DNA from: Halioglobus maricola
Lineage (GTDB): Bacteria; Pseudomonadota; Gammaproteobacteria; Pseudomonadales; Halieaceae
NCBI RefSeq assembly: GCF_009388985.1
Contig: NZ_CP036422.1
Span: 2,804,501-2,868,500, forward strand
Length of the DNA: 64,000 bases
Direction of reading: 5' to 3'
Shown: in pieces, positions 34,487 through 42,187 of the stretch
Numbering within the stretch: position 1 is the stretch's first letter
Layout: every line of letters starts with the position of its first letter
The notes under the pieces: generated by a model
What the model saw: the letters and a program-made list of their open reading frames with translations, nothing else
What the model was told of the DNA's origin: nothing
The model's database searches: none
Position numbers and translations under genes: made by a program

Positions 34487-35290
34487 TCAGGCGCCCTCAA
34501 TGTCGGCGAACAGGTCGCGCTTGTTGAAGGCGGCAGTCATAAAGCGACCAAATGCCTTGGGGCCGGTCAGCCAGGCAACGGTGGCCCCAGACTTGTTGGT
34601 CTTGAGAATGCCGTCGGCCAGGTAAGGGGTAACCGTTTCGACCTTGTCGCCCAGGATATTGAAGATTTTCTTGCTCTTGGCCCACTCTGGCGACGAGGTA
34701 TCGTAGTCGCCAATCAGCAGATCGGTCACCACAATACCCGGGCTCAGGACACACACCTGAACAGGCGTTCCCTTGACCTCCTTCTGCAGTGACTCGCTCA
34801 TGTAGTGCACTCCGCGCTTGGTAGCGCCATAGGGAGTCATTCCCGGTTGCATCTGGTCCCCTGAACCAAAACCCTCCATATTCCAGATCTGGCCACTGCC
34901 CTGGGCGAGCATACCCGCGAGCGCCACCCGATTGGCCAGCAACATTCCGGTGAGATTAATATTCACTATGGCAGCAATATCGCCAGGGTCGGCGTCAGCC
35001 AGATTGAGCCGCGGCAGGCTTACGCCCGCGTTGTTGATCCAGATATCTACCGTGCCGAATGCCTCTGCGGCCTTGTCCCAGAGATTCTGGAGCTGATCAG
35101 CATCGGTAATCTCACAGGCCACACCGGCGACATTCTGTGCCCCGAATTCCGCACCGAGTTCCGCGACAACGGTATCGACGGCACCCTGGCTGCGGCCAGA
35201 AACAACAACCCTGCAATCCCGCGCAAGGAATTCGCGCGCCAAGCCGCGACCTATGCCGCGGGTACTACCGGTGATAACCACTGACTTCAT
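34487..35290 (-). CDS. SDR oxidoreductase resembling NOL/NYC1
   Basis: A 267-residue SDR from the ATG at 35290, preceded by GGGGAG; seven extra residues upstream are unlikely. T-G-S-T-R-G-I-G is at 7-14, N-N-A-G at 86-89 and Y-G-A-T-K at 154-158. The Q-I-W-N-M-E-G-F-G-S-G segment before the tyrosine and L-S-P-G-I-V-V-T-D-L-L after it are strikingly like plant NOL chlorophyll b reductase as I remember it (F-N-M-D-G-A-G-S-G and S-P-G-M-V-L-T-E-L-L). It is a paralogue of the SDR at 18428. Reducing a formyl or keto group of a tetrapyrrole is an inference. Confidence 0.75.
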   Translation of the reverse strand: MKSVVITGSTRGIGRGLAREFLARDCRVVVSGRSQGAVDTVVAELGAEFGAQNVAGVACEITDADQLQNLWDKAAEAFGTVDIWINNAGVSLPRLNLADADPGDIAAIVNINLTGMLLANRVALAGMLAQGSGQIWNMEGFGSGDQMQPGMTPYGATKRGVHYMSESLQKEVKGTPVQVCVLSPGIVVTDLLIGDYDTSSPEWAKSKKIFNILGDKVETVTPYLADGILKTNKSGATVAWLTGPKAFGRFMTAAFNKRDLFADIEGA

Positions 35291-35304
35291 TATTTTCTCC
35301 CCAC

Positions 35305-35345
35305 ATGACAATTGTCGGTTGGCGATCAGCCCATGCTGATATGAT
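35305..35345 (+). promoter_or_regulatory. FNR-like site and -10 for 35382 gene
   Basis: ATGAC-AATT-GTCGG (35305-35318) shares its first ten bases with the site at 32394. TATGAT (35340-35345) is a 5/6 -10 box that places the palindrome about 41 bases before transcription start of the rightward gene. It is only about 20 bases from the leftward SDR start, so it may repress rather than activate that gene. Confidence 0.6.
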
Positions 35346-35381
35346 CAGGACCTGCTCAGACAAACTACAGGACCACATCGC

Positions 35382-36026
35382 ATGGCCAACCCCTACCCTG
35401 TTTTTCCCGTCGGCTCGGTGGGCTATAACCTGATGCTGCTGCGCGGCACCTGGCACGACCACATCGAACTCTATAATCTGGATGGCACACCACTGGACGA
35501 CGATTCCGCCGCCGGCAGTGGCACACCCGGTCCCGGGCCCTTCGACAACCTCGTCTATATCGACTTCGACGGTGAGAATTTCTCCCTCACCAATGTCCAT
35601 TTCCGCGGTCGTGATCCGGCGGCCAAAACGTTCACCGGCAAGCTTAAAGACAATCTGCTGGTGTTCGATCCCCTCGGACCCGGCGCCTATGAAAACGTCG
35701 GCGTCTCGGGCGGACCGGGTATTCTCACCTTCAACGCACGCCAATTGGGCCCTGCCAGCGATGTCTATATGGAACCCGACTTCATCGTGCTGACTGCGCC
35801 CGGCGAGCGGATACGTCACACCGTGCTATATCGCGACGGCGTCGCCCTACGAACACTGACTGCCAAGGGCACTCGCTTGAGCCCCACTTGCGACAGCCGA
35901 CATGAACTCGACCCCAGGGGACCCGGCAACCATGTTCACGAAGCGCCCTTCCGTTCGCCGATCTGGTCTCATCTTGTCGATGACCACACGGATGCCCGAA
36001 CCGATAACAATAATGTAGAGGAATGA
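35382..36026 (+). CDS. island protein, possibly calycin/DUF3598-like
   Basis: A 214-residue soluble protein, acidic and glycine-rich, apparently all-beta. L-R-G-T-W-H-D-H-I-E-L-Y near residue 20 resembles the first strand of lipocalin-like folds, and the closing R-H-T-V-L-Y-R-D-G-V segment resembles DUF3598. Calycins often bind pigments or bilins, and CpcS-type lyases share the fold, so a carrier or lyase role for a tetrapyrrole would fit. The family call is weak. It has its own FNR-like promoter and precedes the third RCCR-like gene. Confidence 0.5.
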   Translation: MANPYPVFPVGSVGYNLMLLRGTWHDHIELYNLDGTPLDDDSAAGSGTPGPGPFDNLVYIDFDGENFSLTNVHFRGRDPAAKTFTGKLKDNLLVFDPLGPGAYENVGVSGGPGILTFNARQLGPASDVYMEPDFIVLTAPGERIRHTVLYRDGVALRTLTAKGTRLSPTCDSRHELDPRGPGNHVHEAPFRSPIWSHLVDDHTDARTDNNNVEE

Positions 36027-36039
36027 GATCACGGCCTAT

Positions 36040-36081
36040 TTGATTTTAGTCAAGCAGCCCCCGCAGGGGCTCAACCATAAT
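36040..36081 (+). promoter_or_regulatory. FNR-like site and -10 for RCCR-like gene 3
   Basis: TTGAT-TTTA-GTCAA (36040-36053) is a full match to TTGAY-N4-RTCAA. CATAAT (36076-36081) is a 5/6 -10 box; with a start seven bases later the palindrome centre falls at -41.5, exactly the class II activator position of FNR-type regulators. Confidence 0.7.
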
Positions 36082-36126
36082 GCTGCGATAGACGCCTAAC
36101 TAGCAGCGGGAATTCCGGAGACCAGC

Positions 36127-36948
36127 ATGAGCGAACGCATTCTCACACCGATTATTGACCTGGTGGAAGCATCACCCGATGTCGACAACCGTGAGACTTT
36201 TGAACACCTTTGGGCCATTCTCGCCGAGATGAACGAGAAAATTCAGGCCCGCTTCGAATTGCACCTGGATCCTTGCAGTGAACGCTTCGCAGACTACAGT
36301 AACATCTCGGGCAGCGCGGAAGGTGCCGAGGGATCGCTGAAAACCTACACAGGCCCGGAGGTCGACTGGTATGTGCACTCGTTCATAGGGTCACCGGAAT
36401 CCAGCTTCACCAACATGCACATCACCCTCAGCCTTGGGCCGCAGTATGATGTGCCTAACTTCGGCTTTGCGCTGGGCACCGTACCCGACCTGTTCATGTA
36501 CATGGACTACATCCCGCGCGTTGACCTGCTCGCCAATCCAGAGTACGTCGACAGATACTACACCGCTGTGAACGAGGAGTTCCTCGACCTCCAGGAGGAC
36601 GCGCGGTTTAACCCCTTTATCAGCCGCGACCTGTGGACCCGTGTCGCCATGACGCCCACAGCTGTCGGCTACACCGCCGGCAAAGATCCCGCGATTCTGG
36701 AGAAGGTCAAGGGCATCTCACTGTCTCGCCTGGATCGGTGGCTGAAGTGGGTTGACGAGGCCGAGCCAACAGCCCCTGCCGACCGCCCAGCTATTGCAGC
36801 GCGCGACCAACTTATCCGCAAGACCACCTGTGAACGCGACCCTGCCAACAACCTGGGAGACCGGCTATTTGGCAAGGAAGCAGCGGAGGCCATGGTAGCC
36901 ACACTGTGGGGCGGAGCCCGCACCCTGCCACGCCCGACAGGAGAGTGA
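36127..36948 (+). CDS. RCCR/bilin-reductase superfamily protein 3
   Basis: A 273-residue protein; GGAG precedes the ATG. It is close to the protein at 19260 and follows plant RCCR from G-S-A-E-G-A-E-G-S-L (62-71) through V-P-N-F (109-112), M-D-Y-I-P-R-V-D-L (126-134) and E-Y-V-D-R-Y-Y (139-145) to T-P-T-A near 176 and the C-terminal E-R-D-P (D238). Alanine 115 stands where RCCR has its catalytic glutamate. No ferredoxin gene is nearby, so either a general ferredoxin serves it or it binds rather than reduces the pigment. It is followed by a lipoprotein gene with a separate promoter. Confidence 0.7.
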   Translation: MSERILTPIIDLVEASPDVDNRETFEHLWAILAEMNEKIQARFELHLDPCSERFADYSNISGSAEGAEGSLKTYTGPEVDWYVHSFIGSPESSFTNMHITLSLGPQYDVPNFGFALGTVPDLFMYMDYIPRVDLLANPEYVDRYYTAVNEEFLDLQEDARFNPFISRDLWTRVAMTPTAVGYTAGKDPAILEKVKGISLSRLDRWLKWVDEAEPTAPADRPAIAARDQLIRKTTCERDPANNLGDRLFGKEAAEAMVATLWGGARTLPRPTGE

Positions 36949-36986
36949 ACCAGGTCCCGATTTCTCAACTGGACAGGTCGTCAAAA

Positions 36987-37027
36987 TTGACTTTTGGCAA
37001 TCTTTTGCGGTAGTAGTGTGGCATTCT
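36987..37027 (+). promoter_or_regulatory. FNR-like site upstream of lipoprotein gene
   Basis: TTGAC-TTTT-GGCAA (36987-37000) has a perfect left half and a one-base-off right half. A weak -10 (CATTCT, 37022-37027) lies at class II distance; the resulting leader to the gene at 37151 would be about 115 bases. Confidence 0.45.
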
Positions 37028-37150
37028 GGTTACAAAGGGCAGTCGCTTCAGGGAGCAACACCGTCAGGACCCACTCAAAAATAAGGCGTCCGACACTGCG
37101 ATTGGTAATCCCCCCAGGATTTCGTGTGTATTTTTTTGAGGTGACAAGCA

Positions 37151-37789
37151 ATGGAAATAAAAAAACTGATAGCGGCCGCCGCCGCTGCGCTGGCTCTAGC
37201 TGGTTGTAAGATTCAAATCGTCGTCCCCGAGGGCGGCAGAGTCGTCACTGAGTCGGGCTCAATGGTCTGCGAAGCGGGTGAAACCTGTGTCGTTGATGTT
37301 TCCGATTTCTTCTTTGACGAAACCTTCATACCCGAACCCGATGAAGGCATGATGTTTGCTGGTTGGGAAAAGCGCCATCGCGGCTTCTGTGGCAACAGCA
37401 AAGACCCCTGCCGTCTGCTGACCACGCAAGGCTTTGAGGGCGACCCCAACCTGACCGCGGTACTGGAAAGTGCCGAACAGGAATTCCACCTGAATCCCAC
37501 CTGGGCTGTAGATGACGGCAGCGGCGACACCGTTGGCTGTGAATTCACCCAATCTACCCCCGGCGGCGAGTTCCCGGTATGTGCCATCACGGCGCTCGGC
37601 GATCAGGCCAGCTGCGACTCCGTTGCCGGCGCTTCGTTCGGAGACGCAGGCGTATTGACGGACGCCGACTGCACAGAAGGCGCGATAGGTTACTGTGAGA
37701 CCAGCTTTGGTGATCTCTACTATCACGAGGGCGACCAGGAAACCATGGCCATGGGCTGCAACTTCCTCGGCACCTGGCACGAATTGTAA
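37151..37789 (+). CDS. lipoprotein with InlB-type repeat domain
   Basis: A 212-residue lipoprotein. The signal ends in a lipobox L-A-G-C with lipidated cysteine 19, and the ribosome site GAGGTGA is strong. Residues 25-90 (V-V-P-E-G-G, M-V-C-E-A-G-E-T-C, M-M-F-A-G-W, paired cysteines) follow the divergent InlB B-repeat pattern. The remaining 110 residues are cysteine-rich and acidic, with no family I know. It should be anchored on the outer membrane. A strong terminator follows it. A role in capture of a hydrophobic pigment at the cell surface is speculative. Confidence 0.65.
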   Translation: MEIKKLIAAAAAALALAGCKIQIVVPEGGRVVTESGSMVCEAGETCVVDVSDFFFDETFIPEPDEGMMFAGWEKRHRGFCGNSKDPCRLLTTQGFEGDPNLTAVLESAEQEFHLNPTWAVDDGSGDTVGCEFTQSTPGGEFPVCAITALGDQASCDSVAGASFGDAGVLTDADCTEGAIGYCETSFGDLYYHEGDQETMAMGCNFLGTWHEL

Positions 37790-37806
37790 GCGTCATCTGC
37801 AATAAC

Positions 37807-37834
37807 AAAAAACCGGGCACTGCCCGGTTTTTTT
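37807..37834 (+). terminator. intrinsic terminator after lipoprotein gene
   Basis: AAAAAACCGGGC, loop ACT, GCCCGGTTTTTTT: a six-base GC stem extended by A/T pairs and a run of seven T. It separates the lipoprotein unit from the next operon. Confidence 0.9.
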
Positions 37835-37838
37835 ATAT

Positions 37839-37880
37839 TTGATAATTGGCAAGGTTCGCAGTTCAAGTCCAAGCGAAGAT
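37839..37880 (+). promoter_or_regulatory. FNR-like site for 37911-regulator operon
   Basis: TTGAT-AATT-GGCAA (37839-37852) lies directly after the terminator and 59 bases before the ATG at 37911. A weak -10 candidate (GAAGAT, 37875-37880) sits at class II distance. As the operon includes the CRP/FNR-family gene, this would be an autoregulatory site. Confidence 0.5.
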
Positions 37881-37910
37881 ACCACTCTCCAGAGAATCCA
37901 AGGAAACATC

Positions 37911-38885
37911 ATGTCCGACAAACAACCGAGCAACTGGCAAAAAGCGATCGAAGGCGAGTGGCACGGCTGCCCCTCCCTGTTCGAAAGCGACGGCACCTGG
38001 GTGGGTACCAATAAGGTGAATCGTGCCAGCGAGTTCAAGGATGGCCGCACCACCTACTGGATGGAGACGCGCTTCGATGCCACAGGCCCATTGATGGACC
38101 GTTTTGAGATCGGCGCGCGAATGGAATTTGGCGTGGTGGATTCTGACCAGGACCGCATCTACACCGGACCGGACTTTATTGGCTCAGGCCGCCCATACGG
38201 CCTGCTGGTTGACTCCAACTATTACTCGCCGGGCTGGAACGTAAACCTGCGCACCGTCAACCATGTGGTGCCCGAACTCGGCATGCAGGTGTATTCCTCC
38301 CAGCTCTTCGAAGGAGACACTATTGTCGGTGTCTTCAATGGGCTGTACATCGTCACCCAGGACCACGAATCCAACCCGGCCACCCAGCAGCAAGTCAGCG
38401 ACTGGCTGGAGAAGGAAAAGATGGACGGCAAGAAGCCGTTTAACTTGTCCGTAAAACACGAGGGTGTCTATCGCGGGGAGTTCGAGGTTTACGACGCCAA
38501 TCAGCAACTGGTCGGCACCAACAAAGTCACGATCACCCACCGCCCCATCAATCTGCTGCACTCAGAGCAGACCATCGAACTGGAGGGTGTGGTCAATCAT
38601 AAATGGACGGCCATGCGCACGCGCAATGGCAACACCCAGCAGTTTCACGGCCCCGACATGTTCGGCAACGGCAAGTCCTATGGCCGCTACCTGTACTCTA
38701 TCCGCCATGTTTATGGAGAGCCGCTCAAGCTGTGGTCTCGCGAAACCGTGGTTGACGAAGACAACACGCTGGTCTGTGCCTGGCAATTGATCGAGTCGCA
38801 AAAAGAAAAGTACACACTGTTCGGCGTACTGCGCTTTGAGGCCGGTGAAAACGTACTTGCACCTACCTACGTAGACCGAGGATGA
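37911..38885 (+). CDS. island protein with two internally repeated halves
   Basis: A 324-residue soluble protein with ATG at 37911 after AAGGAA. The two halves share clear landmarks: V-G-T-N-K-V occurs in both, and G-P-D-F-I-G-S-G-R-P-Y-G in the first matches G-P-D-M-F-G-N-G-K-S-Y-G in the second. The strands and spacing suggest two lipocalin-like beta domains. I do not recognise a named family. The ATGA overlap couples it to the downstream CRP/FNR regulator, so it may relate to ligand sensing or pigment binding. Nothing catalytic is visible. Confidence 0.6.
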   Translation: MSDKQPSNWQKAIEGEWHGCPSLFESDGTWVGTNKVNRASEFKDGRTTYWMETRFDATGPLMDRFEIGARMEFGVVDSDQDRIYTGPDFIGSGRPYGLLVDSNYYSPGWNVNLRTVNHVVPELGMQVYSSQLFEGDTIVGVFNGLYIVTQDHESNPATQQQVSDWLEKEKMDGKKPFNLSVKHEGVYRGEFEVYDANQQLVGTNKVTITHRPINLLHSEQTIELEGVVNHKWTAMRTRNGNTQQFHGPDMFGNGKSYGRYLYSIRHVYGEPLKLWSRETVVDEDNTLVCAWQLIESQKEKYTLFGVLRFEAGENVLAPTYVDRG

Positions 38886-39637
38886 CCGCCATTCAGCAGG
38901 GGCTGGCCAGCAGCCGTCGAACTCATTACCATGCTGGGGTCAAAACCGCCGTGGGATCACCCCTTTTGAGCATCGAGACAAACACGCCTCTTACCATTTA
39001 TTCCGGCCTCAACCAGAAGGACGCTGGCCAGTTGGACGAGCTGGTGACCCACCGTCTGCTGGATTCAGGCGACTACTTGTTTCACCAACACACGCCGGCA
39101 AAATCTGTCTATATGCTGGAAGAAGGCATGCTGATGATGGAGCGATCATCCTCGACCGGCCGGCGTCAGGTCATGGCGTTCATGCAGCCGGGGAATTTCA
39201 TCGGCATTCCACACAACCAACACTACGACTATACGGTGTCTTCGCTACAGCAGTCGAAAGTGAGGGAAATACCGCTCAAGCCCTTTGTGGCGCTGCAGGA
39301 TAAATGCCCTCAGTTAATGGAAAACGTGCGTGGTATCGGCGGTAATATTCTCGCCCATACACTCGACCAGGTGTTCGCCCTGGGTCAGAAAAAAGCTCAT
39401 GAACGTGTGTGCTTCCTGCTCAAGCAACTGTCAGATCGGGCACCAGTACCCAACTGCCGGACGGTAGATCTGGTGATGACCCGCCAGGATATCGCTGACT
39501 ATCTCGGATTAACGATCGAAACTGTGAGCCGTGCATTCGGCAAGCTCAAGCGCGAAAAGCTGATTGATATCTACTCTGCGCACACTGTCGAAATTATCGA
39601 CATGGACGCGGTTGCCGAACTCGCCCTGGCGGACTAG
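38882..39637 (+). CDS. CRP/FNR-family regulator
   Basis: A 251-residue regulator with a cyclic-nucleotide-type beta-barrel (about 45-130), dimer helix and C-terminal winged helix (195-245). The recognition helix T-I-E-T-V-S-R-A-F has E213, S216 and R217, the E-x-x-S-R arrangement FNR uses to read TTGAT. The N-terminal cysteines that hold the FNR iron-sulphur cluster are absent, so oxygen sensing of that kind is unlikely; a FixK/DNR-like or small-molecule (possibly haem or bilin) signal fits better. The matching palindromes at 22905, 30613, 32394, 35305, 36040, 36987 and 37839 are its probable targets. Confidence 0.85.
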   Translation: MTAIQQGLASSRRTHYHAGVKTAVGSPLLSIETNTPLTIYSGLNQKDAGQLDELVTHRLLDSGDYLFHQHTPAKSVYMLEEGMLMMERSSSTGRRQVMAFMQPGNFIGIPHNQHYDYTVSSLQQSKVREIPLKPFVALQDKCPQLMENVRGIGGNILAHTLDQVFALGQKKAHERVCFLLKQLSDRAPVPNCRTVDLVMTRQDIADYLGLTIETVSRAFGKLKREKLIDIYSAHTVEIIDMDAVAELALAD

Positions 39638-40272
39638 CCAAAGAATGCTGCTACGGCCTGCTTCATCTCTGCCGTGCAGGCTTGCACATCCTCATCCCCA
39701 CTCACCCAATGCTGCCAACGCTCTGCGGCGGGATATTCAGCAAGCGGCTCTGCCCGACCGAACATGGGCGCGAGCATGAGCACGTACTCCATATTGGTAG
39801 CCAACACCATGTCACCTGCATGCACTGCGCGATCGGCAAAATCTGGCAGCATGTTCAACAAGCGATCCAATCGGGCCAGCTCCTTGTCCAGCGCTTCCAG
39901 CACTTCTTCTGCATTTTCAGTGCCGCCAGGCTGCACCACGCGCTGGAACATCGGAAACAATGCCAACGGGCCCAGATATGTATCAGCATACCGCGCCAGA
40001 AGTTGCATATGCGCTCGTGCGAGAGGCTCTGCCGGAATCAATTGGGTGCCGGACAGGGCATCCAGATACTCCATAATCACCCAGGAATCGGGTAACTGGC
40101 TGCCATCATCCAATTCCAAAACCGGAATTTTACCCAGCGGAAACTGCTCTATGAACTCGGGCGTTCCCGTGGGCGCAGGAGGGTCGAGAATCTCTACTGC
40201 CAGACCCTTTTTGCGAATCAACATGCGTACGCGAGTGGCATAGGGAGAGTGATTCATGTTGTACAGTTTCAT
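39634..40272 (-). CDS. glutathione S-transferase-like protein
   Basis: A 212-residue GST. I take the ATG at 40272, preceded by AAAGGCGG. The thioredoxin-like N-domain opens M-K-L-Y-N-M-N-H-S-P-Y-A-T-R-V and has the cis-proline block G-K-I-P-V-L-E-L-D-D-G; the helical C-domain follows from about residue 85. In ring-cleavage pathways such proteins act as maleylpyruvate isomerases or detoxify electrophiles. It converges on the regulator gene with a four-base overlap and is divergent from the lyase operon at 40357. Confidence 0.8.
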   Translation of the reverse strand: MKLYNMNHSPYATRVRMLIRKKGLAVEILDPPAPTGTPEFIEQFPLGKIPVLELDDGSQLPDSWVIMEYLDALSGTQLIPAEPLARAHMQLLARYADTYLGPLALFPMFQRVVQPGGTENAEEVLEALDKELARLDRLLNMLPDFADRAVHAGDMVLATNMEYVLMLAPMFGRAEPLAEYPAAERWQHWVSGDEDVQACTAEMKQAVAAFFG

Positions 40273-40356
40273 CGTGCCGCCTTTCTTGGGTGGAATACAA
40301 TATCGGTTCGCTAGAATGGAGCGGCCCGAAAACAAACACAAGCCCCGGGGAAAAAG

Positions 40357-41232
40357 ATGAGCAATCCACAAGGCAAGATTCTCCGTGAGCGACTGCGCCA
40401 GCCCGAGCTGCTAAAGGTGCCGGGAGTTTACGATGGCTTGTCCTCGTTGCTGGTGGAGCAGGCCGGGTTCGAGGCGGCCTTCCTCTCCGGAGCCTGCCTG
40501 TCCTTCGCCCGTTTCGGCAGGCCCGACATGGGCCTGGTGACCGCATCAGAAGTCGCAGAAACCGTGGCAATCCTCCGCGATCGCGTGGCTCTTCCTCTGA
40601 TCATCGATATCGACACTGGCTTTGGCAACGCTCTCAACGTGCAGCGCACAGTGCGCGATCTGGAACGCGCCGGCGCCAGCGCACTCCAGTTGGAAGACCA
40701 GGTAGCGCCAAAACGCTGCGGTCACATGGTCGGTAAGAACGTGATTCCAACCGAGGAAATGGTCGGCAAGATCAAAGCCGCGCTCGACGCGCGTGAGTCC
40801 GCAGATACCCTGCTGTTTGCCCGCACCGACGCACTCGGCGTGAATGGTTTCGAAGACGCGCTGGAGCGCGCCGAGCGCTATCTGGAAGCCGGCGCCGATG
40901 CACTGTTCATCGAGGCGCCGCAAACGACGGACCAGATGCGTGAGATCGGCGCGCAATTCGGCAAGCGCGCAGCTCTTATCCACAACCTGGTTGAGGGAGG
41001 TAATACGCCAGTGGAGCAAGCCGACGAACTGGCATCGCTGGGGTATCGCATAGCCCTTTATCCAGCGGCCCTCTTGCACGGATTCACCCCGCTTGCTCAG
41101 GATCTTCTCGCTCACATCAGCGAGAAAGGTGACACCATGGCCAGACGCAAAGAGATGCTCCAACTCGACGACATGAACCGTATTCTCGGAGCTGGCGAAC
41201 TTCTGGAAACTGGCGATAGCTACGGAGAATAA
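40357..41232 (+). CDS. PEP mutase/isocitrate lyase family lyase
   Basis: A 291-residue TIM-barrel lyase. It has G-A-C-L-S near 45, the metal-binding D84-I-D86 in I-D-I-D-T-G-F-G, E113 and the catalytic loop K119-R-C-G-H. K-R-C-G-H is the version found in methylisocitrate lyase and 2,3-dimethylmalate lyase, which split C-C bonds of substituted malates into pyruvate or succinate plus a second acid. It heads a plus-strand operon with two alpha/beta hydrolases and a membrane protein. A role in splitting alkyl-malates from maleimide-type fragments would fit the island, by inference. Confidence 0.85.
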   Translation: MSNPQGKILRERLRQPELLKVPGVYDGLSSLLVEQAGFEAAFLSGACLSFARFGRPDMGLVTASEVAETVAILRDRVALPLIIDIDTGFGNALNVQRTVRDLERAGASALQLEDQVAPKRCGHMVGKNVIPTEEMVGKIKAALDARESADTLLFARTDALGVNGFEDALERAERYLEAGADALFIEAPQTTDQMREIGAQFGKRAALIHNLVEGGNTPVEQADELASLGYRIALYPAALLHGFTPLAQDLLAHISEKGDTMARRKEMLQLDDMNRILGAGELLETGDSYGE

Positions 41233-41236
41233 GGCG

Positions 41237-42187
41237 ATGAGGCAATTAGTGACTCTGCTGGGCAAACTATTTCTGTTAGTGATGCTGGCGCTGGCTCTCG
41301 GAATCGCCTGGCTGGCCTGGAGCAATCGCGACCTGCCGGTGGCGGTCCTGGAAGCACGTTACGGCGGTGACGGACTGCAGCAAGTCAAGATCGATGGCGT
41401 CGAGCTGCGCTACAAGCTCGAAGGACAGGGCCCGCCCGTGGTGCTACTGCACTCTCACTTTTATACCATGCGCATGTGGCAGCCCTGGGTGGACGCACTC
41501 AGCGAAGAATTCACTGTTGTTCGCTACGACCTCACCAGCCACGGCCTCACAGGCCCGGATCCCAGTGAAGACTACTCCCGCGAGCGCGGTACCGATCTAT
41601 TGGATGGCCTGCTCAAACACCTGAATATAGAGCGTACTGCTCTCGCGGGTTCGAGCACAGGCGGTGCCCTCGCCTGGTACTACGCTGCCCGCTTCCCGAA
41701 CAAAGTGAATGCGCTGGTACTTGTGAATGCCCCGGGCATGCCACGCGTCACCAACAAGTATATGGAAAAAGAATTGCCTGGGTGGTTCGGCCACCTGCTG
41801 TACCTGCTGCCGGAATCACTGTTTCGTCCCTTCCTCGAAGCCCCGGTTGTCGACAAGTCACTCATCACCGATGAATTGCTACACGAGTTTCACAGCATGT
41901 ATCGCAGGGAAGGCAACCGCATGGCCGAGTACCATCGTTTACTGGCCTGGGAACGAGGTGACATCCGCCCTACCCTTGCCCGCATTACGGCCCCCACACT
42001 CGTCATGTGGGGCGAGGACAATCCTCAACTGCCTGTCGAACACGTCGCCCAATACGCCGATGCCCTGACCGGGGCCGCGTCAGTAAACACAGTGATTTAT
42101 CCAGATATCGGCCACGTGATTCCGTTAGAAATCCCGACCGAGTCGGCGCGCGATACCCGCACGTTCCTGCGGGAGGCACTGCAATGA
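41237..42187 (+). CDS. membrane-anchored alpha/beta hydrolase
   Basis: A 316-residue alpha/beta hydrolase with an N-terminal membrane helix (about 7-28). Motifs: oxyanion region L-L-H-S-H, nucleophile elbow G-S-S-T-G with Ser140, aspartate in W-G-E-D-N and a terminal histidine in D-I-G-H-V. The triad is complete. It is four bases after the lyase gene and its stop overlaps the start of the chlorophyllase-like gene. The substrate may be an ester such as the phytyl or methyl ester of a pigment, but many alpha/beta hydrolases look alike. Confidence 0.8.
   Translation: MRQLVTLLGKLFLLVMLALALGIAWLAWSNRDLPVAVLEARYGGDGLQQVKIDGVELRYKLEGQGPPVVLLHSHFYTMRMWQPWVDALSEEFTVVRYDLTSHGLTGPDPSEDYSRERGTDLLDGLLKHLNIERTALAGSSTGGALAWYYAARFPNKVNALVLVNAPGMPRVTNKYMEKELPGWFGHLLYLLPESLFRPFLEAPVVDKSLITDELLHEFHSMYRREGNRMAEYHRLLAWERGDIRPTLARITAPTLVMWGEDNPQLPVEHVAQYADALTGAASVNTVIYPDIGHVIPLEIPTESARDTRTFLREALQ

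Noticed and set aside
42007-42183. 59-residue N-terminal extension of the chlorophyllase-like protein
   Set aside because: It lies inside the preceding hydrolase gene in another frame, is arginine-rich, and would bury the lipoprotein signal that begins at 42184.
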